Of a stretch of DNA of 64,000 nt, positions 9,317 to 16,250 are shown one piece after another. A program made the position numbers and the translations under genes. The stretch spans positions 5,084,001 to 5,148,000 of the forward strand of contig NZ_CP016170.1 of assembly GCF_001676705.1 (NCBI RefSeq). The letters run 5' to 3'. This stretch comes from Bordetella bronchialis (GTDB lineage: Bacteria > Pseudomonadota > Gammaproteobacteria > Burkholderiales > Burkholderiaceae_B). The stretch's first letter is position 1. Each line of letters begins with the position of its first letter. The notes under the pieces were generated by a model that had not been told where the DNA came from, searched no databases, and was given only the letters and a program-made list of their open reading frames with translations.

Positions 9317-9577
9317 ATGTCCAACGTGCAGAACGCTTACTCGCCCCCCGTCGCCTACGGGTCGCTGCAACCGTCGCCGCACCGCCGCCGCGACGGCGAT
9401 GCAAAACAAGCGGGCCCGTCATGGCATCCGCCTCTTACCCGCGCCGCGGACCGGATGGCCGATCTGCTCGCTTCCGTCGGCGGCGATGCGGATGCCGATA
9501 CGTCCGGCGTCCTGCCCCAGGCCGCATGGGACACGCCCTTGACGGCAGAGGAATTCCGCGCGGGCCGCTTCGACTAG
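9317..9577 (+). CDS. Small hypothetical protein (86 aa)
   Basis: Short ORF whose ATG is preceded by GTGGAG at good spacing, the main reason to believe it. The N-terminal half is Pro/Ser/Arg-rich and probably disordered; the second half (LTRAADRMADLLASVGG, then TPLTAEEFRAGRFD) could form a helix. No signal peptide, membrane segment or known motif is seen. It begins a run of small plus-strand genes ending with a PEBP protein. I do not recognise it. Confidence 0.5.
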   Translation: MSNVQNAYSPPVAYGSLQPSPHRRRDGDAKQAGPSWHPPLTRAADRMADLLASVGGDADADTSGVLPQAAWDTPLTAEEFRAGRFD

Positions 9578-9714
9578 ATGCTCGGGCAGTTTTTGCCACG
9601 GATGAGCGCCACCGCCATTGCCGCGCATGTCCGGGTCCGGGCGAAAGCGCGCACGGCGCTTGCCCATGGACAGCGTCCTCCCGCCGCACTCGCGCGGCTA
9701 TCCCAGGAGCAGCC

Positions 9715-9993
9715 ATGAGCTTCGACCCCGATGCCCGCGCCGAAGGCGGCGACGTCCGTTTCACGATGCACTTCCCCGAAGGCCTGCGCACGGTACGCGT
9801 TTCGGGCGCCGCGCTGCGGGAGTACTTCGGCGCCGACGACAGCGACGCCCGCCTGCTGGATGCATACCGCGCCAACTTTCGCAGCATCCATGCGGTGGCC
9901 CAGCAAGTGGGCGCCGCGCGCGCCGGCGACATCATGGTGACATCCGCGGACCTGCGGGCGGCAGACCATGCCGGGCAGGAACGGCGGCCATAG
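9715..9993 (+). CDS. DUF1488-like small protein (92 aa)
   Basis: Small soluble protein. ATG 9715 has an AGGAG ribosome site 6 nt upstream. The layout (VRFTMHFPEGLRTVRVSGAA then a helix LLDAYRANFRSIHAVAQ) resembles DUF1488 proteins: a short beta-sheet with V-x-V-x-x-x-AL followed by a conserved helix with a phenylalanine. The function of that family is unknown. It lies 138 bp downstream of the 86-aa ORF and about 95 bp before the PEBP gene, all on the plus strand. The family call rests on recalled pattern. Confidence 0.6.
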   Translation: MSFDPDARAEGGDVRFTMHFPEGLRTVRVSGAALREYFGADDSDARLLDAYRANFRSIHAVAQQVGAARAGDIMVTSADLRAADHAGQERRP

Positions 9994-10087
9994 GTACGAG
10001 GCTTGCAGCAACGCCGCGCCGCGGGAAGGACACACGTCCCGCGCAACGAAGTGGGCGGCTCCCACGACATCAGCAAGCGGCGGAATA

Positions 10088-10732
10088 GTGAAGCTCAGCA
10101 GCCTTTCATTTCTGGACGGAGAGATCATGCCGGATCGATATGCGCTCTCCCGCAACAGCGGCCCCACCATCCTGGTCCCCGCGGAAAACCTCAATCCGCA
10201 ACTGGCCTGGGACGATGTTCCGGAAGACACGGCATCGTTCGCCCTGCTGTGTGTCGACCTCGATGCGCCCGAAGACCGGTCGGGCGTCAACAACCCCGCC
10301 ATCGTGCTGGCCGTCGACAGTCCGCGTGGCGTGTTTTATCACTGGGTGCTGGCCGATCTGCCGGGCACCGTGCGCGAGATCGACGAAGGCGCTTTCGTCG
10401 CACTGCCTGGGGATCCGGGCACGGCCGCCTACGCCACGCCCCCTTGCCGGCGGGGCCGGAACGACTATGCCGGCACGCCCGGCCGGGACGAAAGCGTGGG
10501 ACAGGGCTATGGCGGACCGGAGCCTCCCTGGAACGATGCCCGCCCGCATCGCTACCGTTTCACGGTGTACGCCCTGTCCGTCCCGCGCCTGGCGCTGCCG
10601 GAGCCTTTCACGGGCCCGGATGTGGTCCAGGCCATGCAGGGCCTGATACTGGCGGAATGCTCGCTGACGGGGACCTACACCTTGAACCCCGCGCTCGCGG
10701 CCACGCAGGTGGGCTCGCCATCGATAACCTGA
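10088..10732 (+). CDS. YbhB/YbcL-like PEBP-family protein (GTG start)
   Basis: Phosphatidylethanolamine-binding (Raf kinase inhibitor-like) family protein, cytoplasmic, with the ligand-pocket elements LLCVDLDAPEDRSG, FYHWVLADLPGTVREI and the C-terminal PHRYRFTVYALSVP. Start: the paralogue at 42624-43277 begins MKLASLSFSD, and the same segment (KLSSLSFLDGE) is encoded here from the GTG at 10088; starting at the internal ATG 10127 would remove this conserved strand. 214 residues from GTG, close to the paralogue's 217. Bacterial members have no settled biochemical role. A 78-aa ORF follows after 16 bp, probably cotranscribed. Confidence 0.8.
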   Translation: MKLSSLSFLDGEIMPDRYALSRNSGPTILVPAENLNPQLAWDDVPEDTASFALLCVDLDAPEDRSGVNNPAIVLAVDSPRGVFYHWVLADLPGTVREIDEGAFVALPGDPGTAAYATPPCRRGRNDYAGTPGRDESVGQGYGGPEPPWNDARPHRYRFTVYALSVPRLALPEPFTGPDVVQAMQGLILAECSLTGTYTLNPALAATQVGSPSIT

Positions 10733-10748
10733 TCCCAGGCAGCTTGCC

Positions 10749-10985
10749 ATGACCGACTCCGACTTCGCCCCGCTCGCCGCCGACGCCCGCATCCTGTCGG
10801 AACTGGTGCGCCTTATCGCCGGCCAGCAGCCCGACCCCGAAACCTTCATCGCCCAGATGAAGGTGGACGTGCTGGCCTGGCTGGATCAGCATCGTCCGCA
10901 GTGGCCGGCGGACGCGCGCGCGGCCTACGAGGCGCGCGTCGACGACGTACTGGGCGCGGCACAGAACCGCTCGGTCGGCGGCTGA
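10749..10985 (+). CDS. Small hypothetical protein (78 aa)
   Basis: Acidic, mostly helical small protein (ADARILSELVRLIAG, then DPETFIAQMKVDVLAWLDQH and ADARAAYEARVDDVLGAA), soluble, with no recognised motif. It begins 16 bp after the PEBP stop and is therefore likely in its operon. The ribosome site is weak. Sequence composition resembles real coding DNA in this genome rather than an antisense shadow. Function unknown. Confidence 0.5.
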   Translation: MTDSDFAPLAADARILSELVRLIAGQQPDPETFIAQMKVDVLAWLDQHRPQWPADARAAYEARVDDVLGAAQNRSVGG

Positions 10986-11146
10986 GCCGCCCGCACCACT
11001 GCCTGTGAACATCGGCCGGGATCGCGGCCGGGCCTTATAGCGGTCCTGCCGCCGCGCGGATCGGCGCCCGGCCGGTTCCTTCCCGTTCCTCCATGCCTCG
11101 AACATGCCGGCGCGTCCCGCCACGGACGGCAGCCGCGACGTGCCTG

Positions 11147-11181
11147 TTGACAGGAATATGTCCTGTACATAATATTATGTA
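11147..11181 (+). promoter_or_regulatory. Promoter with nested palindromic operators upstream of the catabolic cassette
   Basis: A consensus -35 TTGACA (11147-11152), a 17-bp spacer and TAATAT (11170-11175) form a sigma-70 promoter in a strikingly AT-rich island. Overlapping it are ACAGGA-N5-TCCTGT (11150-11166) and a perfect 16-bp palindrome TACATAATATTATGTA (11166-11181) covering the -10 and start region. This geometry fits repression by a dimeric regulator of TetR, MarR or GntR type released by a pathway acyl-CoA. No such regulator gene lies near. The sites are seen directly; the regulator class is inferred. Confidence 0.75.
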
Positions 11182-11263
11182 TAGACATATAAACAGCGTG
11201 ATGCAAGGCGCCGGCGGGCATGCGGCAGGGGCCGCGGCCGCCTCCCATCGGTGGACGGGTGAC

Positions 11264-12166
11264 ATGGAAGACAAAGTAGTGGTTCTAACGGGTGCCGGCG
11301 GCGGCATCGGGCGCGGTATCGCGCACGCCCTGGCGCGGGCCGGCGCCCGCGTGGTGGTCAACGACGTCGGCGTATCGCTTTCGGGCCAGGGCGGCGACAG
11401 CGGCGTGGCGGAAAACCTGGCCGAAGAAATCCGCGCGGCCGGTGGCCAGGCGGTCGCATGCACCGACAGCGTGTCGGATTGGGACAGCGCCCGCCGCATC
11501 GTCGCCTGCGCGCTGGACACCTACGGCCGCATCGACGCCGTGGTCAACAACGCCGGCAACCTGCGCGACCGCTTCTTCCACAACATGGAAGAAGACGAAT
11601 GGCGGTCCGTCATCGACGTGCACCTGCATGGGACCTTCTTCGTGAGCCGCGCGGCCGCGCCGCATTTCCGCGCGCAGAACGGCGGCGCCTACGTCCACAT
11701 GACGTCCACCTCGGGCCTGGTGGGCAATTTCGGCCAGGCCAATTATTCCGCCGCCAAGCTGGGCATCGTCGCCCTGTCCAAATCCATCGCGCTCGACATG
11801 CAGAAATACGGCGTGCGCTCCAACTGCATCGCGCCTTTCGCCTGGAGCCGCATGACCGACTCCATTCCGGCCAACACGCCGGAAGAGGCGGCGCGCGTCG
11901 AGAAGCTGAAGAAGATGGAAGCCGGCAAGATCGCCCCCATGGCGGTATTCCTGGCCAGCGATGCCGCGGCCGGCGTCACCGGGCAGATCTTCGGCGTGCG
12001 CGCCAACGAGATCCTGCTGTTCAGCCAGCCCCGCCCCGTCCGCTCGGTGCACATGAGCGAGGGCTGGACGCCGCAATCGATCGCGGACATCGCCATACCC
12101 GCCATGCGCGCCAGCTTCTACGCACTGGAACGCTCGCCCGACGTGGTGAGCTGGGATCCCATCTGA
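11264..12166 (+). CDS. SDR-family dehydrogenase (3-hydroxyacyl-CoA dehydrogenase-like)
   Basis: 300-residue short-chain dehydrogenase. The cofactor motif TGAGGGIG is at residues 9-16; VVVNDVGVSLSG followed by VAENLAEEIRAAGGQAVA is typical of the SDR domain of MFE-2-like hydroxyacyl-CoA dehydrogenases. NNAG, the catalytic Ser in HMTSTSG and the YSAAK Tyr/Lys pair are present. It likely oxidises a beta-hydroxy (acyl-CoA) intermediate. I chose ATG 11264 because it starts directly on the first beta strand; an in-frame ATG at 11201 would add 21 low-complexity residues, and neither has a strong ribosome site. It is the first gene behind the palindromic promoter; the DUF35 gene follows after 19 bp. 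Confidence 0.85.
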   Translation: MEDKVVVLTGAGGGIGRGIAHALARAGARVVVNDVGVSLSGQGGDSGVAENLAEEIRAAGGQAVACTDSVSDWDSARRIVACALDTYGRIDAVVNNAGNLRDRFFHNMEEDEWRSVIDVHLHGTFFVSRAAAPHFRAQNGGAYVHMTSTSGLVGNFGQANYSAAKLGIVALSKSIALDMQKYGVRSNCIAPFAWSRMTDSIPANTPEEAARVEKLKKMEAGKIAPMAVFLASDAAAGVTGQIFGVRANEILLFSQPRPVRSVHMSEGWTPQSIADIAIPAMRASFYALERSPDVVSWDPI

Positions 12167-12185
12167 ATTTTCGCGAGGAATCCGC

Positions 12186-12605
12186 ATGTCCAAGGAAAAC
12201 AATGGGCGCGGCGACAGCCCGCCCCCGGGCCCGCTCGGTCCCGAACAGACTTATTTCCGCTATCTCGCCGATGGCGAGTGGCGCCTGCCCCACTGCCGCG
12301 CCTGCGGCAAGGCGCAGTTCTATCCCCGCATGGCGTGCCTGGCCTGCGGCGGCCAGGACTTCGACTGGGTGGCGCCGTCCGGCCTGGGCACGATCTATTC
12401 CACCACCGTGATGCGGCGGCCGGCCCAGGCCGGCGGCGACCGCAACCTGTGCCTGGTCGACCTGGACGAAGGCGTGCGCATGATGAGCCGCGTCGAGGAT
12501 GTGGATCCCGCCCTGCCCCGCATCGGCGACCGCGTCCGCGCGCACATCCGCCGCGAGGGCGAACAGAACCTGGTGGTGTTCACCCTGACGGAGCAGGCAC
12601 GATGA
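12186..12605 (+). CDS. Zn-ribbon/OB-fold DUF35 acyl-CoA-associated protein
   Basis: 139-residue protein with a rubredoxin-like zinc ribbon (Cys37, Cys40, Cys51, Cys54) followed by an OB-fold (GTIYSTTVMRRP to AHIRREGEQNLVVFTL). In characterised systems such proteins form an obligate complex with a thiolase-fold partner: the DUF35 domain of ChsH2 binds the Ltp2 aldolase in steroid side-chain degradation, and related proteins partner HMG-CoA synthase/thiolase in archaea. It sits directly before the thiolase-fold gene, whose ATG overlaps this stop (ATGA), so coupled production of the complex is expected. A GAGGAA ribosome site precedes the start. Confidence 0.85.
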   Translation: MSKENNGRGDSPPPGPLGPEQTYFRYLADGEWRLPHCRACGKAQFYPRMACLACGGQDFDWVAPSGLGTIYSTTVMRRPAQAGGDRNLCLVDLDEGVRMMSRVEDVDPALPRIGDRVRAHIRREGEQNLVVFTLTEQAR

Positions 12606-13771
12606 GCGGAAACGCATTGCGCGGCGCGGCCGCGGTGGTGGGCGTGGGCCAGGCCGGCATGGGTTCGGCCGCCGGCTACACCGAAATGGAAATCCTGGCG
12701 CAGGCAGCGGCGCGCGCGGTGGCCGATGCCGGCTTGCGCATGTCGGACATCGACGGCCTGTGCACCTGCAGCGCCTCGGCCACGATGTGGGCCATGCCGG
12801 TGGCCGAATACCTGGGCATCCGGCCGGCCTTCATCGACAGCACCATGCTGGGCGGCTCCAGTTTCGTCGCCCACCTGCTGCCCGCCATCCAGGCGCTGGC
12901 CGCCGGCGTGTGTAACGCGGTGCTCGTGTGCTACGGCAGCACGCAGCGCACCGGCACCGTCAACCGCGCCGCCGTGGGCAAGATGCGCCAGGTGCTGGAC
13001 CCGCAGCCCTACGAAACGCCCTACGAGCCCATGCAGCCTATCAGCGCCTATGCGCTGGCGGCGGCGCGGCACATGGCGCAGTACGGCACCACGCGCGAAC
13101 AGCTGGCGGAAGTCGCGGTCGCGGCACGAGCCTGGGCGCGGCTCAATCCGGAAGCCTACTCGCGGGACCCGCTGTCCATCCAGGACGTGCTGGACGCCCG
13201 CATGGTGTGCGATCCGCTTACCGTGCGCGACTGCTGCCTGCTGACCGATGGCGCCGGGGCCTTCGTGCTGGTGCGCGCCGATCGCGCCCGCGACCTGCCG
13301 CATCCGCCCGCCTATGTGCTGGGCAATGCCACGGCCGTCTGGCACCGGCAGATCTCCAGCATGGACGACCTGACCGTGACGGCGGCGGCGGAATCGGGCC
13401 CGCGCGCCCTGCGCATGGCCGGCATGTCGACGGACGACATCGACCTGCTATGCCTGTACGACGCCTTCACCATCAACACCATCCTGTTCCTGGAAGACCT
13501 GGGCTTCTGCCCCAAGGGCGAAGGCGGACGCTATGTCTCCGGCGGCGCCATCGCGCCCGGCGGCAGGCTGCCCGTCAACACCAACGGCGGCGGCCTGTCC
13601 TTCGGCCACCCGGGCATGTACGGCGTCTTCCTGGTGATCGAGGCCGTGCGCCAGCTGCGCGGCCAGGCGGGCGAGCGGCAGCAGCCCTGCGAGGTGGCCC
13701 TGGTGCACGGCAACGGCGCGACGCTGTCCAGCCAGTCCACGGCCATCTTCGGGACAGCCGCGGCGCTGTAG
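12602..13771 (+). CDS. Thiolase-fold protein lacking the nucleophilic Cys (Ltp2-like aldolase candidate)
   Basis: 389-residue SCP2-thiolase/lipid-transfer-type protein. The fold is clear: VVGVGQ at the start, the NTNGGGLSFGHPGMYG loop and C-terminal LVHGNGATLS. However, the position of the N-terminal nucleophile (normally a Cys after an N-x-x-C segment) reads TMLGGSSFVAHL with Ser86/Ser87 and no Cys. Members with this GGSS form paired with a DUF35 protein include Ltp2-type retro-aldolases, which cleave beta-hydroxyacyl-CoA rather than performing CoA-dependent thiolysis. I therefore read it as an aldolase or a non-thiolytic C-C bond enzyme, not a classical acetyl-CoA acetyltransferase. Its start overlaps the upstream stop by 4 nt. 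Confidence 0.8.
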   Translation: MSGNALRGAAAVVGVGQAGMGSAAGYTEMEILAQAAARAVADAGLRMSDIDGLCTCSASATMWAMPVAEYLGIRPAFIDSTMLGGSSFVAHLLPAIQALAAGVCNAVLVCYGSTQRTGTVNRAAVGKMRQVLDPQPYETPYEPMQPISAYALAAARHMAQYGTTREQLAEVAVAARAWARLNPEAYSRDPLSIQDVLDARMVCDPLTVRDCCLLTDGAGAFVLVRADRARDLPHPPAYVLGNATAVWHRQISSMDDLTVTAAAESGPRALRMAGMSTDDIDLLCLYDAFTINTILFLEDLGFCPKGEGGRYVSGGAIAPGGRLPVNTNGGGLSFGHPGMYGVFLVIEAVRQLRGQAGERQQPCEVALVHGNGATLSSQSTAIFGTAAAL

Positions 13772-13808
13772 CGCCGGACGCACGGAATACGCATAGAACG
13801 AGACAGAG

Positions 13809-14477
13809 ATGATCAACAAGATATTCCCCTCCCTGCGCGAAGCGGTGTCCTGCATCCACGACGGCGCATCGGTCATGGTGACCGGCTTCGGCGACTCGGG
13901 CCTGCCGCGCGAGCTCCTGCACGCGCTGATCGACCACGGCGCGAAGGACCTGACCATCATCAGCAATAACGCCGGCACCGGCACCACCGGCCTGGCGGCC
14001 TTGCTGGCGGCCGGCCGCGTGCGCAAGATGATCTGCACGTATCCGAAGTCCTCCGGCGCGGACGTATTCACCGCGCTGTACCGGGAAAAGAAGATCGAGC
14101 TGGAACTGGTTCCCCAAGGCACGCTGCTGGAGCGCATGCGCGCCGCCGGCGCGGGACTGGGCCCCTTCTACACGCCCACCGGCTACGGCACGCCCATCGC
14201 CGAGGGCAAGCCGCAGTGCGTGTACCAGGGCAAGGGCTACGTCATGGAAGAACCGCTGCGTGCCGATTTCGCGCTGGTCAAGGCCTGCCACGCGGACCGC
14301 TGGGGCAACCTGACCTACCGCCTGGCGGGCCGCGGCTTCGGCCCCGTGATGTGCATGGCGGCGGAGACCGCCATCGTGCAGGTGGACGACATCCTGCCCC
14401 TGGGCCTGATCCATCCCGAATCCGTCGTCACCCCCGGCATTTTCGTCGGCCGCGTCGTACGCAAGGACAGCAAATGA
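13809..14477 (+). CDS. 3-oxoacid CoA-transferase subunit A
   Basis: 222-residue alpha subunit of a family I CoA-transferase (3-oxoadipate/succinyl-CoA type), moving CoA from succinyl- or acetyl-CoA to a free acid. Typical elements are GASVMVTGFGDSGLPRELLHAL, the TIISNNAGTG strand and LVPQGTLLERMRAAGAGLGPFYTPTGYGT. The subunit works only with the beta subunit encoded next, whose ATG overlaps this stop codon by 4 nt. Closest recognised relatives are PcaI/ScoA; the acid cannot be deduced, although the PcaB-like gene downstream makes a 3-oxoadipate-like compound possible. Confidence 0.88.
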   Translation: MINKIFPSLREAVSCIHDGASVMVTGFGDSGLPRELLHALIDHGAKDLTIISNNAGTGTTGLAALLAAGRVRKMICTYPKSSGADVFTALYREKKIELELVPQGTLLERMRAAGAGLGPFYTPTGYGTPIAEGKPQCVYQGKGYVMEEPLRADFALVKACHADRWGNLTYRLAGRGFGPVMCMAAETAIVQVDDILPLGLIHPESVVTPGIFVGRVVRKDSK

Positions 14478-15145
14478 GCCAAAGCGCCAACAAACTCAGC
14501 CGCGACCGCGTCGCGCAACAAGTGGCCGCCGAGATCGCCCCGGGCAGCTACGTGAACATCGGCCTGGGCATGCCCACGCTGGTCGCCAAGTACCTGGATC
14601 CCGCCAAGGAAATCATCCTGCACAGCGAGAACGGCATCCTGGGCATCGAGGACGTCACCGCCGGCGACCCGGGCGACGAAGACCTGATCAACGCCAGCAA
14701 GGCGCGCCTGCAGCTCATTCCCGGCGCGTCCATCTGCGACCAGTCGCTGTCCTTCGCCATGATGCGCGGCGGCCACCTGGACGCCACCATCCTGGGCGCC
14801 TTCCAGGTTTCCTGCCAGGGCGACATCGCCAGCTGGGCCACCAACGATACCGAGGCGGTGCCGGGCATAGGCGGCGCCATGGACCTGGTCGCCGGCGCCC
14901 GCAAGGTCATCGTGGTGATGGAGCACACCACCCGCGACGGCCGGCCCAAGCTGCTGCGCGATTGCACCTTTCCGCTGACCGGCAAGGGCGTGGTGGACAC
15001 CATCTACACGGACATGGCCGTGATCGACGTCGACCCCGCGCGCGGTTTCGTGGTGCGCGCCATGGCGCGCGGTCTGAGCCGCGAAGCCCTGCAGGCCGCG
15101 ACGGCCGCGCCCCTGAGCTACGCCGACGACGTGGCCCTGATCTGA
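14474..15145 (+). CDS. 3-oxoacid CoA-transferase subunit B
   Basis: 223-residue beta subunit. It carries the catalytic glutamate in the conserved SENGILG (Glu52), which forms the glutamyl-CoA thioester intermediate, and the preceding GSYVNIGLGMPTLV oxyanion loop. The segment GGAMDLVAGARKVIVVMEHTTRDGRPKLL is standard for PcaJ/ScoB. Start ATG 14474 overlaps the alpha-subunit stop (ATGA), indicating translational coupling and equal dosage. It activates or recycles the acid handled by the cassette. Confidence 0.88.
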   Translation: MSQSANKLSRDRVAQQVAAEIAPGSYVNIGLGMPTLVAKYLDPAKEIILHSENGILGIEDVTAGDPGDEDLINASKARLQLIPGASICDQSLSFAMMRGGHLDATILGAFQVSCQGDIASWATNDTEAVPGIGGAMDLVAGARKVIVVMEHTTRDGRPKLLRDCTFPLTGKGVVDTIYTDMAVIDVDPARGFVVRAMARGLSREALQAATAAPLSYADDVALI

Positions 15146-15214
15146 CCCAACCCCTATCGACACCCGCGCCATGAAGGCACATCGACCCACGGGCGCATAC
15201 CGGAGACAAGCACG

Positions 15215-16177
15215 ATGAAACGATTGATCCAACAGTTGCTGGGCGCCGCGGCGCTGAGCCTGGCCACGGTGGCGCACGCCGCGTCCTTCCCCGACCACGC
15301 CGTGGAGATCATCATCCCCTACCCGCCCGGCGGCACGGCGGACGCGGTGGCGCGGCCGCTGTCGGCCGCGCTGCAGGAAAAACTGGGCGTGCCCATCGTC
15401 GTCTCGTACAAGCCGGGCGCCGGCGGCGTCATCGCCACCCAGTATGTGGCGCGGGCCAAGCCCGACGGCTATACCATGGTGATGGTGCTGGCCGCCCACG
15501 CGATCAATCCCAGCCTGTACCCCAACCTGCCCTATGATTCCGTCAAGGACTTCACGTCCATCGGCATGGTCGCCAAGCTGCCGCTCGTCCTCTATACCAA
15601 CCCCAAGTTCCCGGCCAAGACCGTGCCGGAGTTCATCAAGTACGCCAAGGACAACCCCGGCCGCCTGTCGGTGGCATCGGCGGGCAACGGCAACACCAGC
15701 CACCTGGCCACGGAGCTCTTCGCCACCACCGCGGGCGTCAAACTGCTGCACGTGCCGTACAAGGGCGGCGGCCCGTCGGTCACGGCCGCCATGGGCGGCG
15801 AAGTGGACGCGGTGTTCGCGGGCCCGGACTCGCTGCACCTGGCCAAGGCGGGCAGGCTGCATACCGTGGCCGTCACCAGCCCCGAACGCCTGGCGCTGAT
15901 GCCCGACGTGCCCACGGTCCAGGAGGCCGGCCTGAAGGGCTACGAAGTCCAGGGCTGGTACGGCCTGCTGGCGCCGGCGGGCACGCCCGATAACGTGGTG
16001 GGCGTCCTGAACAAGGCGCTGACCGAAGCGGTCAAGGATCCCAAGTTCGTCAAGACGGTCGAAGACCTGGGCTATATCCCGTCCCCCTCCGATCCCGCCG
16101 GCTTCATGGACTACATCAAGCAGGAAACGGCGCGCTGGGCCAAGGTCGTCAAGGACGCCGACATCAAGCTCCAGTAG
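15215..16177 (+). CDS. Bug/TctC-type periplasmic solute-binding protein
   Basis: 320-residue tripartite-tricarboxylate-transporter (Bug) receptor. The signal peptide spans about 1-22 (ends AHAASFP). The family signatures VEIIIPYPPGGTADAVARPL, the PGAGGVIATQYVARAKPDGYT ligand loop and the LLHVPYKGGGPSVTAAMGGEVD segment are present. Bug proteins bind small carboxylates in the periplasm. No TctA/TctB membrane genes lie in the window, so it must use a distant permease or act as a sensor. CGGAGA precedes the start. It lies 69 bp after the CoA-transferase and before the PcaB-like lyase, suggesting that it delivers or senses the pathway substrate. Confidence 0.9.
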   Translation: MKRLIQQLLGAAALSLATVAHAASFPDHAVEIIIPYPPGGTADAVARPLSAALQEKLGVPIVVSYKPGAGGVIATQYVARAKPDGYTMVMVLAAHAINPSLYPNLPYDSVKDFTSIGMVAKLPLVLYTNPKFPAKTVPEFIKYAKDNPGRLSVASAGNGNTSHLATELFATTAGVKLLHVPYKGGGPSVTAAMGGEVDAVFAGPDSLHLAKAGRLHTVAVTSPERLALMPDVPTVQEAGLKGYEVQGWYGLLAPAGTPDNVVGVLNKALTEAVKDPKFVKTVEDLGYIPSPSDPAGFMDYIKQETARWAKVVKDADIKLQ

Positions 16178-16189
16178 CGGCAACGCCCG

Positions 16190-16214
16190 GCGCGCTCCGG
16201 CCACGGACGCGCGC
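16190..16214 (+). other. Intercistronic stem-loop after the Bug receptor gene
   Basis: GCGCGCTCCG pairs with CGGACGCGCGC around a 4-nt loop with one bulged base, in the 73-bp gap between receptor and lyase genes. There is no T-tract, so it is more likely an mRNA-stabilising or partial-attenuation hairpin than a full terminator. Confidence 0.4.
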
Positions 16215-16250
16215 GGGGTCTCATCATCGAACCCGAGCAGCACCGACACT

